Source: Echinarachnius parma
Taxonomy: Eukaryota; Echinodermata; Echinoidea; Clypeasteroida; Echinarachniidae
DNA: 64,000 nt
Assembly (NCBI GenBank): GCA_037951105.1
Contig: JBAMJV010003008.1
Location: 157,001-221,000, forward strand
Reading direction: 5' to 3'
Under the pieces are notes generated by a model. The model had not been told where the DNA came from. It was given only the letters and a program-made list of their open reading frames with translations, and ran no database searches. The position numbers were made by a program, and so were the translations under genes. The number at the start of each line of letters is the position of its first letter. Within the stretch, counting starts at the first letter, position 1. Shown here in pieces: positions 1-11,819 of this stretch.

Positions 1-30
1 TAAATGATTGATCATCATCTCTAAGCCAGA

Positions 31-140
31 GCTTGACACTACATGTAGATCTTGTCCTATTGCCCGGGGCAAGTAAAAATTGATGCCGGGCAAGTAACAT
101 TTAATAAATGGTCTAGTTTGTTTGCCCGATCGGGCAACTA
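31..140 (+). mobile_element. CAGGGCTCGACAC-family MITE, truncated copy
   Basis: Starts with a degenerate 'gcttgacact' end, then shows paired 'tgcccggggcaagt' and 'tgcccgatcgggcaac' blocks. The same blocks occur in copies near 10.8, 21.2, 28.8 and 60.9 kb. No second terminus is visible, so this is a fragment. No coding capacity. Confidence 0.55.
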
Positions 141-150
141 ATATTTCCAT

Positions 151-262
151 TTAAAGGGATATAGTTGAGTTTTGGGATAAGAGAGAGTACAGTTTTGGTC
201 AAACTGAATTTTAGTAACCAAAACCTGCACCATTACATTACAAACTAACAGTTATAACTCTA
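151..262 (-). mobile_element. TTAA-flanked MITE (AGGGATAGTTGAGTT type), end fragment
   Basis: Begins TTAAAGGGATATAGTTGAG and continues with 'gagtacagttttggt' and 'ttagtaaccaaaacctgca'. This is the reverse complement of the right end of the complete 563-bp copy at 56319-56881. The opposite terminus is missing. Confidence 0.6.
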
Positions 263-716
263 CTATGCGTAGATGATTATCCTCTGTATGTGAATGCATT
301 TTCCCAAGATGATGTTTATTACTTCACATACATTCACACATTTAATCTGCATACATGTACTTCTGACTTGCACATATTTCACTCCCTCGGGAGGATTCTA
401 TATAACAGTTGTCCAAGAATCCTTTACTGGTCAACAAGGCTGTAACATTAAACTTTGTGAATATCTTGAGAACATGAAGGCTTCTTCTATTAACAAACAA
501 ACAAACTGGGGTGGTCTTGGCAACAAAGCACATTTCATTATATCTAACCCCTTAAATGTCACAGGTCTTCCTTTATCAAACCCCAAATGATATTCACCCA
601 GATATATTCATTTATCAGTTTGACAGTAACTGATGGCTTTCGGTTTAGCAAATGACAGAGTTTTACAGACAGGATGAAACTCGCCATTGTAATTTGCCAA
701 AGTGAGTGACTCTTCT
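263..716. other. No gene or repeat recognised
   Basis: AT-rich sequence. The 98-codon open frame starting at 294 has no recognisable domain or biased composition and looks like a chance ORF. Confidence 0.5.
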
Positions 717-1050
717 TTAAAAGGGATCTAGTAACATAGTCCAAATCCAGTCCACAAAACTTAATTAGAAATCTAGATGTTCTCTCATACCGTGTTGTAT
801 CTTATTACCAATAGAAGCATGGACAGGTTTAGGTTTTTCATATGTTGCTTTCGTTAAAAACATACTTAGGATTGAACTGTTCAAATGTTTAACTATCCAC
901 TAGGTAGTCATAACTGTGTGCAAAGTCAGTGCATGAGTTAGGGAATATCACTTGCATTTCTGTAACATCCATTTAACATGAAATTTTCACACATTTTACA
1001 AATCCATTATTTTTTGTACATTTCAAAAAAAGTTAGTAGATCCCTTCAAT
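717..1050 (+). mobile_element. TTAA-flanked MITE (AGGGATCTAGTAAC type)
   Basis: Left end is TTAA followed by AAGGGATCTAGTAACAT. The interior has the family landmarks 'ttctctcatacc', 'accaatagaagcatgg', 'cttcgttaa', 'gtgcaaagtcagtgca' and 'gaatatcactt'. The right end 'tagatcccttcaat' is degraded. One of eight copies in the window. TTAA target duplications with an AGGG start fit the Kolobok superfamily; that class is inference because no transposase is present. Confidence 0.75.
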
Positions 1051-1660
1051 TTAGGAGTATTATTTGTATCTCATGGTACATTTTTGTTCAGTATCATAAG
1101 TGTAGAGTACAACACAAAGTTTGTGAAACATGAACAAATCTTTTTAAAAATCTAATATAGCATCTTCCCTTCTCCCAGTAATCAACACATTGTGGTTTCC
1201 TTTGATAAATCTTTAGTGGAGTTAAATGCAAAACAAATGTTTGAGTGCTGTTTCAAATAGAGTGCTATAAGAAAGTGACCCCAAAAATTATATTAGTTCT
1301 GATTGTACCCTGAATTTATGATATTGTTTAATACCACATTATTTTTACTGCCCTAGCTGTGGTAGGCAGTTATATGCCAGTGTCTCGGGTTATGTCCTTC
1401 CTTTCTTTGTTGGCAGAATTTGCCTAATAAGGTGATGATTAAAAAAAAAAGAGTGGTATGTACACGTACAGTGTACATGTACATTATATCAAAACATGAT
1501 GAGCATCTCACATGAAGAGCTGTTATTAGACACAAGTTTCCTTGACTCCATCATCTACTGTACCTGGAGGACCCATTTTACCATTTTATTTTGTCCCTGA
1601 AGTCATGCATGTATGTATGTATGTACATGGGGTAAATATCTAAATATGAGCATCCATATA
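1051..1660. other. No gene recognised
   Basis: AT-rich sequence with a short poly-A tract near 1441 and an ATGT run near 1613-1624. No exon-like frame or repeat boundary was seen. Confidence 0.45.
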
Positions 1661-1921
1661 ATGGCATGGTCCCACCGCACCGTTTCTCCTTCCGTTTCCT
1701 ATCCGTTTGACACGCGGAAGGTAACAGCAGGAACCAAAATGATTTGGAGTTGGGGACCAATTCCAGAATGGACTACATGTAGTAGGATACGTTTAATTCG
1801 GCTTCGTTTCGCGTGAAACAAAATGTCATGGAACTTCCAAATTTGTTAGATACTGACAGTTTTGCCACATTTCGGTAGGATAGGAAACGGAAGGAGAAAC
1901 AGTGCAGTGTGACTAGGCCAT
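1661..1921. mobile_element. MITE with ~43-bp terminal inverted repeats
   Basis: The left arm (atggcatggtcccaccgcac, then cgtttctccttccgtttcctatcc) is mirrored on the right by ggataggaaacggaaggag…gtgactaggccat. The interior is about 170 bp with no coding frame. No clear target duplication was identified, so the superfamily is unassigned. Confidence 0.7.
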
Positions 1922-2218
1922 AAGGAGTTATTGGACACACCTCTCTTCATTGACTCTAACTACGAGGAGTACATGACGATGATGCCTCCTGTTCTCATAA
2001 AAACCAATCCCCTCAGGCCCTCGATGGAGGAAGGGGGGGGGGGGGGGGGAGGGGGGATGTTTTCCCCCCGGGCCGCTTTTTATCTCTCTCACCGAAAATA
2101 ACATTTAAAAATCTTGTCCCTGAAATCATGCATACATGAAGATATAATACATGTTTATTGTCAGTTGAGAAGGGACATAAGTCACCCTAGGGCACCTTTT
2201 GTACTCCAGAGATAATCA
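1922..2218. repeat. Poly-G tract and flanking unique DNA
   Basis: A G-run interrupted by single A residues occupies about 2032-2056, followed by 'ccccccgggcc'. This is capable of G-quadruplex formation. Nothing else was recognised. Confidence 0.6.
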
Positions 2219-2220
2219 TG

Positions 2221-2337
2221 TTTAATGTTTAGAAGCCCTGTAGAAATCATTTGTTGATGTTTAATGTTTGGGAGCCCTGTAGAAATCAATTGTTGATGTT
2301 TAATGTTTGGGAGCCCTGTAGAAATCAATTGTTGCTG
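2221..2337. repeat. 39-bp tandem repeat, three units
   Basis: Units start at 2221, 2260 and 2299. Each contains 'tttaatgttt', 'gccctgtagaaatca' and 'ttgttg'. Units 2 and 3 are nearly identical, so the array is recent. Confidence 0.85.
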
Positions 2338-2340
2338 GGT

Positions 2341-3262
2341 TTTAATTGTTGATAAATATTTCTAAAATTGGAGATCATAATTGTTATCTGAAATGTTGGC
2401 ATTAATACATGGTGGAAGTTACAACCTACAAGATGGTATGCATAACTCAATTTTATCCAAAAAGTGACTTAATGCCCTTTTTCACTCTCACCCAACGACA
2501 TCTCAACATGAAAGGGGTGGGGTGGGGGGTATCCAAGGCCTTCATGCGTCTCACTCTCTCTCTCTCTCTCTCACTGATCTGAACTAGTTTACTCACAAGG
2601 CGAGGAATGTTGATACGGTCGCCACGGCAATAAAAAGTAATGAATGGTGCGCCGGACTTCCATCTCCACATGAATGTCAAGCCGCGGAGCCGGTATCCCA
2701 AAATAGCTGCACTGCCGCAGTGAAAAAAAAATCCCACGGGGGTTCAGGGCAATTTCGCCCCCAAAAATGCCAAAAAGCGCCCCTGAACATTTTTAAAGGA
2801 GCCCCCGTAATTAGTCATGTAGTTCTATCTATGCAAAACTTATTTAGGAATGCTATTTTTAAGACAAGCAAGCTTTAATTTTAAAAGCCCCCGAAAATGT
2901 CATGTTCCTTTTGTTCCCTGCACTTCTGGATGCCTGCCATGTGACTACATGTAGCGCTACTTTCAACATTTCCAATTACTTTTTTGTTTTCTTCACTTGA
3001 TTTTGAAGCTTCTAGCATTCTTACATACATGTAGTATAGAAGGTGTGAGGGCAAGTTTATGTCGCCCAAATTCTAGTAGGGCTATGTTTGTTTTTTTCTT
3101 AAAATATGTATGTTTGTCCTGGGACACATACATTGATGTGCATAATTATTTTGTTCAATCAGATAGATTGTGGGCAAAAAGTGGCATGTACATGTATATT
3201 TGCACGTACATGTACATACAATAAGTCTTGTTGACCTGTAGAACAATTCCCCCCATGCTGGC
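2341..3262. other. No gene recognised; weak inverted repeat and (TC)n
   Basis: Contains a CT microsatellite near 2549-2571. An imperfect inverted repeat lies around 2735-2810, with a cgggggttcagggc arm facing gcccctgaac and gcccccgt. The 94-codon minus-strand frame at 2453-2737 translates the CT tract into RERERER and is not a gene. Confidence 0.45.
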
Positions 3263-3263
3263 T

Positions 3264-3860
3264 GACGAATCAGAAATAGTAGATTGGGTTGCACCGTGAC
3301 CCCAGGGCGCTTGGCATGATGTAATCATGTTCCAGAGAGTGAGATGGGTGGGGGGGGGGGGGGATGGGGAGAAATTATGAAGGGAAGGGAGAGAAGGCAG
3401 AGAACGAATGTGATTTAAAGGCACCTGGTTTTACATCTTTGTCGTTTGAAAAAACTATAGATGTGCATGTAAGTTGAATGACGAATCAGAAATAGTAGAT
3501 TGGGTTGCACCGCGACCCCAGGGCGCTTGGCATGATGTAATCATGTTCCAGGGAGTGAGATGGGGGGGGGGGGGAGGAATTATATAGGGAATAGAAACAA
3601 GGACGGGGGAGAGAATGTGTTTTAAATGTTGTGCTAAACATCTTTGTCATTTGTAATAACCTGCATGTAATTTAGATGACGAATCAGAAAGAGTAAATGG
3701 GTTGCACCGCGTCCCCAGGGAGCTTGGCATGATGTCATCATGTTCCAGGGAGTGAGAGACATGAGAGGTAAGGAGAGGGTGGGGGGGGGGGGGGTTAGGG
3801 TTAGGATTACTGATATAAGGACTAGAGAGGGAGGTAGGGAGAGAATGTCTTTTAAGTTGA
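3264..3860. repeat. Tandem array, ~200-215-bp unit, three copies
   Basis: Copies begin with 'gacgaatcagaaa' at 3264, 3480 and 3678. They share 'gggttgcaccg', 'ggcatgatgt' and 'catgttccag' and then a poly-G tract of varying length. The G tract makes each unit a potential quadruplex site. The minus-strand frames here (3155-3424 and 3634-3900) are repeat-derived. Confidence 0.85.
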
Positions 3861-4960
3861 GATGGATAACGTGGCTACTGGACTCGAGCAAGTGCTGCAC
3901 CCCAATGTATCGGTGGACAAGAAGCTGCAGTTCAACTCTGCATGCTAGTTTTGTAGTTTTCTAGGGAGATGGTTAGAAACACATTTTGCATGGTCGACTG
4001 AACTAAGTTGTGAAACTTGACGTGCCATATATGATGATAGGATTAGATGGCCACCGGACTCGAGTGAGTAGACCACAATGTATCAACTATCAACCAATTC
4101 GAGCAGTACGTACTTTGAAAGGGATGCTTTCAAACTCATAGTTTGGTTTAATAGTAGATTGTCCTTAACACACTACTCAAAATAAATTGTTAGGGTCAGG
4201 GAAACCCGAAACGTCATATGATGAGAGGATCGGATAACCACTGGACTCGAGTGAGTTCACCACAATGTATCAACTATCAACAAATCATATTAGATTTGCA
4301 GTTGAACTTGGCATCATAAGTTAGTCAGCTGAGGGTTTAGATAAATACAACAACTGTCACCGCTAGCGAAATCCAACACTTCATGTGATGATAGGATTCA
4401 GTAGCCACAGTGTTGTAGCTTCATTGTAGCCACCACTTTGGTGAACCAATGTGTACCATACTCCGAACATGATACATGTAGACGAACTATGCATCATAGT
4501 TTGGTCAGGTGAGGGTTTAGATAAATACAACTGTCACCGCTAGCGAAACCCAATACTTCATGTGATGATAGTATTCAGTAGCCACCACTTTGTAATTGGT
4601 CAACCAATGTGTACCATACTCTGAACATGATACATTTAGTCGAACTTTGCATCATAGGTTGGTCAGGTGAGGGTTAAGATAAATACAACTGTCACCGCTA
4701 GCGAAACCCGACACTTCATGTGATGATAGGATTCAGTAGCCACCACTTTGTAATTGGTCAACCAATTTTGTACCTCTCTGCTCTGAACATGTTACATTTA
4801 GTCGAACCAGAGAGGTGGGAAGACCGACTTTGCATCATAGGTTGGTCAGTCAGGTGAGGGTTTAGATATATAAATACAACTGTCACCACTAGCGAAACCT
4901 GACACGGCCTTGTGATGATAGGATTCAGTAGCCACTGCATTGTATCGGATGTTGGCTAAC
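3861..4960. repeat. Degenerate tandem array, ~165-180-bp unit
   Basis: About six units share 'tgatgataggattcagtagcc', 'accaatgtgtacc', 'gaacatgatacat', 'gcatcatag' and 'gataaatacaactgtcacc'. The last three units (about 4380-4940) are the closest to one another. Units before 4320 are more diverged. Confidence 0.8.
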
Positions 4961-5032
4961 ATCGGCTCTCAAGCCATGTGTGTGCATTTCTCAGAAATGG
5001 ATGCATTTGAACTCCGCGCGACCTACACGGCC

Positions 5033-5960
5033 TGAAGCTAGGGGTCCGGTTGAAGAGACAGGCGCGTGATGCATCTTGACACCTGTGTAAGGGGAATCAA
5101 CCCCCTAAGGGATTGTTGAGGTGGATGGTGGTAGGGGATTGGGTATATGACCGGTGTGTTGATGGAGGGATCCAATAGAAACATATCATCTTTGGGTTAG
5201 AGTGAGAAGGGCGTTAAGTCAAAAGCTGTGGTCATTTGAAGAGACAGAATTGTGATGCTTCTTGGCACCTGTGTTAGTGGATGGTAGGGGATTGGATATA
5301 AGACTGGTGTGTTGATGGGGGGGGGGGGGGGGATCCAATAGGAACATATCGTTGGGATGTTACTAGATCCCTTTAAGCTAGGGTTCTTTGAGGAGGTGGA
5401 TGGTATGGGATTGGGTATATGACCGGTGTGTTGATAGAGGATCCAATAGCCTAGGAACATATCGTAGGGTTAGAGTCATGAGGGTGTTAAGTTGACTTTT
5501 GACAATGTTACTAGATCCCTTTAAGATAGGGGTCCGTTGAAGAGACAGATGCATGACGCATCTTGACATCTGTGTTAGGGGAATTATCCCCCTGTGGGAT
5601 TGTTGAGGTGGATGGTAGTATAGGATCTAGGATATTTGTTGATAGAGGGATCCAATAGGAACATATTGTCGGGTTAGAGTAATAAGGGCGTTGAGTTGAT
5701 TTTTTGACAAAGCTACTAGATCCCTTTAAGCTAGGGGTCCGTTAAAGAGATAGATGCGATGATGCTTCTTGACACCTGTGTTAGGGAAATTATCTCCCTA
5801 AGGGATTCTTGAGGTGGATTGTAGAGGATTGGGTATAAGACTGGTTTGTTGAACATATATTAAGGTGAGAGTGAGAAGGGTGTTGAGGCAATTGACAATG
5901 TTACTAGATCCCTTTAAGATAGCTGGAGGTTGTGATGGATGATGGAATGGGATAGCGTAT
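5033..5960. repeat. Tandem array, ~180-bp unit with TTAA-MITE-like segment
   Basis: Five or so units share 'aggggtccgttgaagagaca', 'cttgacacctgtgtta', 'ggattgggtatatgaccggt', 'gggatccaatagg' and 'ttactagatccctttaag'. The last block matches the terminus of the TTAA MITE family, which suggests that a MITE end was captured and amplified with the unit. A 17-nt G-run sits in the second unit near 5318-5334. Confidence 0.8.
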
Positions 5961-6714
5961 AAGACTGGTGTGTTGAAAAGGGGGTCTATAGGAACACGTA
6001 GTTTGTTTTCTGAATTGATACTGGGATCAGTGTTGGTTTGCCAATCTAGCGTCCCAATCGGTCCTAAAAAAATAATGCTTTTAATATATTTGTTGCCTCA
6101 ATTAATATTTTCTTTAGTTACTTTACTAAATACTCACTGGCTCCAGGGCCAGGCAAGTGTTTATAAATGTGGGGCCCTTCTGTACCCATCGCCTGCATTT
6201 TTGTTTCTCATCCCACCTTGACGGAGATAAGAAAGACCCAGACTATTATTGACTGATGTCTAATGTAGCGTGCATAATCTGTTTACCAGCAGGTGTGCTA
6301 GGCTGCTAGCATCGGTCGAAAATACACTCCACCGACGATTCTCGGTGGACGGATGGATGGATGGATGCGCATCCCGTATCGAATTCAGGTTCAGAGATGC
6401 TGAACCAGAAGATCTTTGGCAAATAGTGCTCGTGTGATTGTGCGCGGGTACATATTTAAATAAATTTGTTTTTAAAGGGGCTACTGTTCAAGCTCACAAT
6501 GTTAAAAACAATAGCAAACATTTGAATTGTTTTCTTTTTCTTTAATGCAACCCTGATGGCGAACAATGTTGACAGTAGAAAGTTGACAAATTGGCAAACA
6601 AACCATAAGGATAAGCTATCAAAGTTAGCTAATTAATAATTGATTGGCATCTTGGCTACTCACTAAAATTCCAAGTTAATGAAGTAATTAATATTTAAAC
6701 GCATAAACTGTTTT
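5961..6714. other. No gene recognised
   Basis: Low-copy looking sequence with a (GGAT)n run near 6350-6368. The 83-codon frame at 5970-6221 shows no domain or exon signals. Confidence 0.45.
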
Positions 6715-7490
6715 CCATCTACATGTAGGTTCTCTTCGATGTTGTTTTGATGTAAGAGATACTTTAATGATTTGTCAGAGGTTATGTTGCCCCTGATAAA
6801 ACGTATCCTTGTACCAACAGCCGAGAAATGGGAGAATATATAAAACAGTTCACCATCTAGGTTGTCTTCGAAGTTGTTTTGATATATATATACTGTATAT
6901 AACTAGAATTATATTAATCTTCTGTGGTAATTTTACCTCTGATAAAAAAAATTATGTCCATTTCAAAAGCTGAGACCCAAGTAAAAATCTGTAAAGTATT
7001 ATGGATGAGTGTTTTGTTTGTTTACAAGAATGATCTAGGTTACAAGAGAATAAACATATATATCCTCTTTTTTTTCTGGTTGTTTATAGGTCATTATCAG
7101 CTTGATACAAATTATGCTTGTACCGAAAGCTCAAACCATTATCTTTATTTTACTGTAATGTATCAAGGTATTTCCAGCAGTTTTTGTTTTCGAGAATGAT
7201 CTAGAGGTTAACAGAGAATGAACATATATCCTCTTTTTGCTGGGAATTGATAGGTGATTATCGGCTTGGTACAAATTATGCTTGTACCGAAAGCTGAGAT
7301 CATTAACTCTTAATTTTGAATGTAAGGTATTCAGGATGAGCATTTTTCAGCACTGCAGTGTTAGTTTTCAAGAATAATCTAGATTAGAAGAGAATAAACA
7401 TATTATCCTATTTTTTCTGGTTGTTGGTTGTTGATGCGTGATTAGCAGCTTGAGTGCTCATACGGAATACTGTGTTATTGGAGTAAAATG
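6715..7490. repeat. Degenerate tandem array, ~175-bp unit
   Basis: Successive units share 'atgatctag', 'agagaataaacatat', 'cctctttttt…tggttg', 'attatcagcttg' and 'acaaattatgcttgtaccga'. At least three units are clear from 6900 to 7490, with more diverged ones upstream. Confidence 0.75.
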
Positions 7491-7519
7491 CCTGCATGTA
7501 GTAATATCGCAGTTATTAG

Positions 7520-7860
7520 GATGAACGTACTCGTCCGATCCTCTTTGAACTTGAATTTAGATGTGAATGACCGGCATATTTTTTTTGCCAATTAGGTGAT
7601 TCGTTTCTTCTTTTTTTTCCCTCTAAGTAATAGCTCCGATCATTTCTAATAGCTTTGTCCAATCCCCTTTCAACTTGATTAAAGATGGGAATATCCGGCA
7701 TATTTTTGTTGCCAATTAGGTGATTTGTTTCTTCTTTCTTTTCTAATAGCTCAGAGCCTCCGATCATTTCTAATAGCTTTGTCCGATCCGCTTTCAACTT
7801 GATTAAAGATGGGAATGTCTGGCATATTTTTTTTGCCAGTTTTTGTTTTCTTTCTAATAG
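7520..7860. repeat. Tandem array, ~124-bp unit, about three copies
   Basis: Units share 'caacttgattaaagatggga', 'ccggcatatttttt', 'gccaattaggtgatt' and 'cgatcatttctaatagctttg'. The period is 123-124 bp (7548, 7671, 7795). The minus-strand 93-codon frame is the translated repeat. Confidence 0.85.
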
Positions 7861-7894
7861 TAATAGAGATCAAGAGATTGATTGACAATAAATG

Positions 7895-8190
7895 TGCTTT
7901 CCCCTAGTTATTGGAGTGTAGTGCCTCATTTTGAAGTAATAATGAGAAATATATTTCACTGCCTTTAATTTGCTTTTTGGGTATTTGTTTTTTCTTGATT
8001 GGACTTGAAATCTAGGTTAGATGTGAATAAACCTAATTTTTTTTGTAATTATTCCCTAGTTATTGACGTGGAATGCATCATTTTTGGGAGTAATTATGTA
8101 TGTTTATATTTCACTGCCCTAAATTTGCTTTTGATGTTTGAGTTGTTTGAGATGCAACTAGAAAATCTAGGTTAGATGTAAATATACAGG
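7895..8190. repeat. Two-copy tandem duplication, ~145-bp unit
   Basis: Both halves contain 'cccctagttattg', 'tatttcactgcc', 'aatttgctttt' and 'atctaggttagatgt'. Confidence 0.7.
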
Positions 8191-8489
8191 TACATATTTT
8201 TGGGGGACTACTAACTGCACGGTTCCTGGCTATTTGTGTGTGCATGTCTGTGTCCTGCTTATTCTGGTTTATGTTGTGACATTTAAAATTGGATGATATT
8301 GACATTGGTTAAAGAATCTGCAGACTATTTTTAACATTGCAATGTCTTTGATATTTTTTTTGTTTATTATTTTAAGAATGTCATCCATGTATGCACATTT
8401 TCAGGTCAATAAATGTTGTTTTAAAAAAAGCACAGAAATTTAATTGCAATACTTTTTGTTTGTTTTATAATATAGATACAGTATATATA

Positions 8490-8703
8490 TGTAGTTGAAT
8501 TCCTACTGTAACCCATTGACCATGGGAACCTGATGGGCCCTGTAATAACTCTATGGGAATTGTAAAATCGTGTATTAAACGTACTGGTTAATATATTAAT
8601 GTTTGAATTTCTACTTTTAACCCGTTCCCCCTCGAGATTCTGAAATCCCCATAGACTTTGTACACAGCCCACTCGGTTCCCGTAGGCAAGGGGGTAAATA
8701 GTA
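8490..8703. mobile_element. Palindromic TAACCC-type repeat
   Basis: Contains 'taacccattgaccatgggaa' and, facing it, 'acccgttccccctcgagatt' with 'catagactttgtacacagccca' and 'aagggggtaa'. The same blocks recur at 33230-33422, 50050-50191 and 54618-54720, often as head-to-head pairs. No coding capacity. This explains the 110-codon minus-strand frame. Confidence 0.65.
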
Positions 8704-9200
8704 GAAGAATGGATATTTATGATATGTTGCATTTCTACTAATAGAAGAGGCAAGTCTGCTATTTTTTTTTTTTTGCCGGAAGGTTGTGCTGTTTCGTTTC
8801 CACCTGCTTTTGAGGGGATTATTTCCCCTAAGTTACATTTTTTTTTTTCTGGGTCAAAAATCCCGAGGCAATGTGCATCATGGGCATATTTACCTAGTCA
8901 TACAAGAAGAAGTAAGGATTACCCAGTCATATCATAGACAAAAAGAACAAAAAAGATTTTTAAATATCACCGGAATTACTCCCGATACCTAGATGCTCCA
9001 AAAAATGGGTGGGTGAAGTCTGACTGCTCTAGCTTTTCGTGGCCTTTCCAAGAAATCAAACACCCATAAATGGAGGAAACGTTCCCTTGGTATATTTCAG
9101 TTGTTTGTTTGTTTTTTTAAGTATCTGATACATGTATTGTCTCAAGTTTAAATACAGTACATACATGTATGAAGTAATTGATTTCTGAGATTCAAGTGAT
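8704..9200. other. No gene recognised
   Basis: AT-rich sequence with poly-T tracts near 8761 and 8838. No boundaries or domains were recognised. Confidence 0.45.
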
Positions 9201-9584
9201 TTAAAGGTGCACCTGTTATTAAAGTGTCTAACTCCAAAAAAATTACTTTTAGCTTCCACATTTCTCTTCTACCGTGTTGTTTAGCTTATGGTAAGAGAAG
9301 AAGAAAAAAAAGGGTTAGATCTTTTGAAATGCCCCTTTAGTATGAAGATATCTATCATTGATAATCATTCAGCATAAAAGCGTCTACAGACGGTCATAAA
9401 CGTCATAAGCGTCATACTGTAATTAGTTCAAAAGCTGACGCTGTTTTAACCAGGAAAGCAGTGTTATTTTTCAATGAAACTTTCACACATCATTCAAACA
9501 TTATCTTACAATGATTTGGGTATAGAATTGTAGTCTCAAATTTCATTTTGGGCAATATCTGACACTTTACAGGTGCACCTTTAA
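9201..9584. mobile_element. TTAA-flanked MITE (AGGTGCACC type), complete
   Basis: Starts TTAAAGGTGCACCTG…aaagtgtc and ends gacactttacaggtgcaccTTTAA, so TTAA lies at both ends and the TIRs are over 20 bp. Interior landmarks are 'ttctcttctaccgtgttg' and 'ttagcttatggtaagag'. These recur in a truncated copy at 29529-29725. Probably Kolobok-like by its TTAA target duplications. Confidence 0.8.
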
Positions 9585-9639
9585 TTCGGAAATCAAACAC
9601 TGATAATGTACAACAAACATCCCACAGAGTATTTCAATT

Positions 9640-9775
9640 TAATCTGTTTAACCCAGCTACTGTAACCTTAGTTGGGAACCAGGAATTGCTTGTTGCTCAC
9701 TAAAGTGTATGATCTGAAATGGACTTAGCACGGAACTAAGGTATTAGCAGGGTTTTATGAATATGGGCCAATTTG
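9640..9775. repeat. Dispersed repeat ending in TTTTATGAATATGGGCC
   Basis: Shares 'ccttagttgggaaccagg', 'ttgttgctca' and 'atgaatatggg' with 19348-19503. The GGGCC-proximal end suggests a MITE terminus. The other end is not defined. Confidence 0.5.
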
Positions 9776-10807
9776 TTTCTGTTTACTTTGGTCGTCTTTA
9801 ATAATTAATTATTCATCTCGCCTCCATTCACATGTCTGCCTATTCATTGTCTTAATTACCATCCTGTATGGTACTTCTTTGATCATGCCTCCTTCACTCA
9901 CTCTATGACCCACACAACCCCCCTTGCTCCATGTTACATAATGTCATCTTCTTTGTGCATATTTCCCCCAATCCCAGCCTAGTCTGATAGGCCACTCACA
10001 GCCTTTTTATTGTTCCATGTCTCCGCCCCCTTTCTTAGTTGTTAACATGTGTACCTATTTGTGTATATGGTTTTTGTATGTATAATCGTCACTTATAGCC
10101 TCTGAAGAAGATTCTGCTAGGATCGAAAATTTAGGCCCTATATTGACTCTCATTTTATAACACAGGCATTATTTTAGTAGATAAGCAGTTTTCAGCAGTA
10201 TTTTTGCATCCTTTAATAATTTACTCACATATCGGTAATTGTACTTTTCAGCAGAATCACACGTACTGTACATTGTCTTTTGTTACAATATTTTATATCC
10301 TTTAACACTCTCGGTGAGAAGCCGTGAAATATAGGTTTAAATTGAACACAACATTGGTGCGCATGGTAAGGAACCTGTTTAATCGTGCAGTATTATCCAT
10401 TATATTTAATGTCAGGAACCTAAAACAGGTACCAGTCTATGTGCACTCTGGTCATGTGAATTTATAAAAATGCTGGCAGTAAATGTACAAAAAAAGAAGA
10501 AGAAATTTTAGTGTTAGAAGTGTATTTTTTCATCAGGAGATAGGTGTTATAAAGATTGATAGTTGCTTTTTAGTTATAGTGGTGCTTAGTATGAAAGTTC
10601 ATCTCTATAATTTACATTTTTTCAATATTTGAATTATTATCAAAAGTTTCACAATATTGCTACTCATAAAAAGGGTTTTGGTTCTCTTGAAATTAATCAA
10701 AGAGAAAGAACACTTTTCTGATAATTTGGTCATGTTAAGAGGTCAATCTTTGTTGAATATATATATGTTCATGTGACTACTAGGCTAGATCGTGTGCACT
10801 GCATCAA
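9776..10807. other. No gene; possible fossil retroelement tail
   Basis: Contains 'cctctgaagaagattctgct' followed by 'aggatcgaaaatttaggcc' at about 10100-10137. This type of motif is often seen near the 3' ends of invertebrate retroelements. No reverse-transcriptase frame accompanies it, so the call is weak. The rest is AT-rich and unassigned. Confidence 0.3.
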
Positions 10808-11105
10808 GCTTCCACACTAACCCTTTTTCCTACTCGCCGGTTTGGGCAAGTGAAATCATGAATTTTCAAATTTGTCTTGCCCAAACAGAAAATGTACTTA
10901 CCCTTAAAAAAAAAAAAAATAACAATTGTCCTAGGTAGCTAGATTCATTGTAAAGAATGGCATTTTTATTTCGCAGTTGAACAGAGATGTTAGTTGCCCA
11001 ATCGGGCAACCAAACTCAACCATTTATGAAATTTTACTTCAATTTACATCAATTTTTACTTGCCCTGGGTCAACAGGGCAATTAAATGCTAGTGTCGAAT
11101 CCCTG
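10808..11105 (-). mobile_element. CAGGGCTCGACAC-family MITE
   Basis: Bounded by 'tccacactaacc' on the left and 'gctagtgtcgaatccctg' on the right. The internal blocks 'gggcaagtgaaatcat', 'cttgccc', 'cccaatcgggcaacc' and 'ttgccctgggtcaacagggcaa' are arranged as in other family members. About 298 bp, non-coding. Confidence 0.7.
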
Positions 11106-11819
11106 ACTACATACATGAGCCAGTGTGTATTTTGCACACGTGTGCGGAAGGGTGTTCGCAATATATGGCACCATATCTGATTGACAAATCATCCGAACCA
11201 CCATTAAAGAAACATATTGCATTTTCTGTCGCATTTGGGATATCGATGTGACATCCATCTTTAGGAAATGGAGGTTCTTATATGCATTTATGAAACAAAG
11301 AAACACCAAGAATATTTGTCAAAGGATATATTGTATAATGTATAGTGGAGTGAGTTTCAAATTCGGAATAAGATCTAAGCCTAAGGAGAATATTAGAGCA
11401 CTGTCATTATCTGGAGTCAGGATATTGCAAAATGTAAGACTTGCCCTCCTCTTCTTTTGTTTAAAGTGATCCATTCATTTCATATTCCCCCCCCCCCCCT
11501 CCACCCAAAAGTAATACTTGAGACTTCAATCATTTACCAATTTCATTGTAAGCTTCTTGAGGATGGTAAGATTTTCATAGAAAAAGAATAATGTTTACCG
11601 AGTGAAAAAGAGAGAAGAGCAAAAAACAAAATAATGTAGTACTTGTGAAATTGAAAGATGCATCATCTAATATCGCACGAAAGATGATGGACGTACACAG
11701 GAAATGGAAAAGAGAAGGAAAAAAATGATGTAGAATCCATCAGTTTAGGGGTATTGATGTACCACCGATAACGGAGGGCAAAAGTTCAGGTTGTATATAT
11801 TGCATCTTCCCCCATAAAT
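11106..11819. other. No gene recognised
   Basis: Contains a C-run near 11486-11500. The short frames at 11082-11469 have no domain or splice context. Confidence 0.45.

Noticed and set aside
3793-3806. GGGTTAGGGTTAGG, telomere-like
   Set aside because: Only two units next to a poly-G tract; no interstitial telomere array.
10100-10137. Possible hammerhead or retroelement 3' motif
   Set aside because: 'ctgaagaag…gatcgaaa' resembles retroelement tails but lacks the CTGATGA core of a hammerhead, and no coding remnant is nearby.
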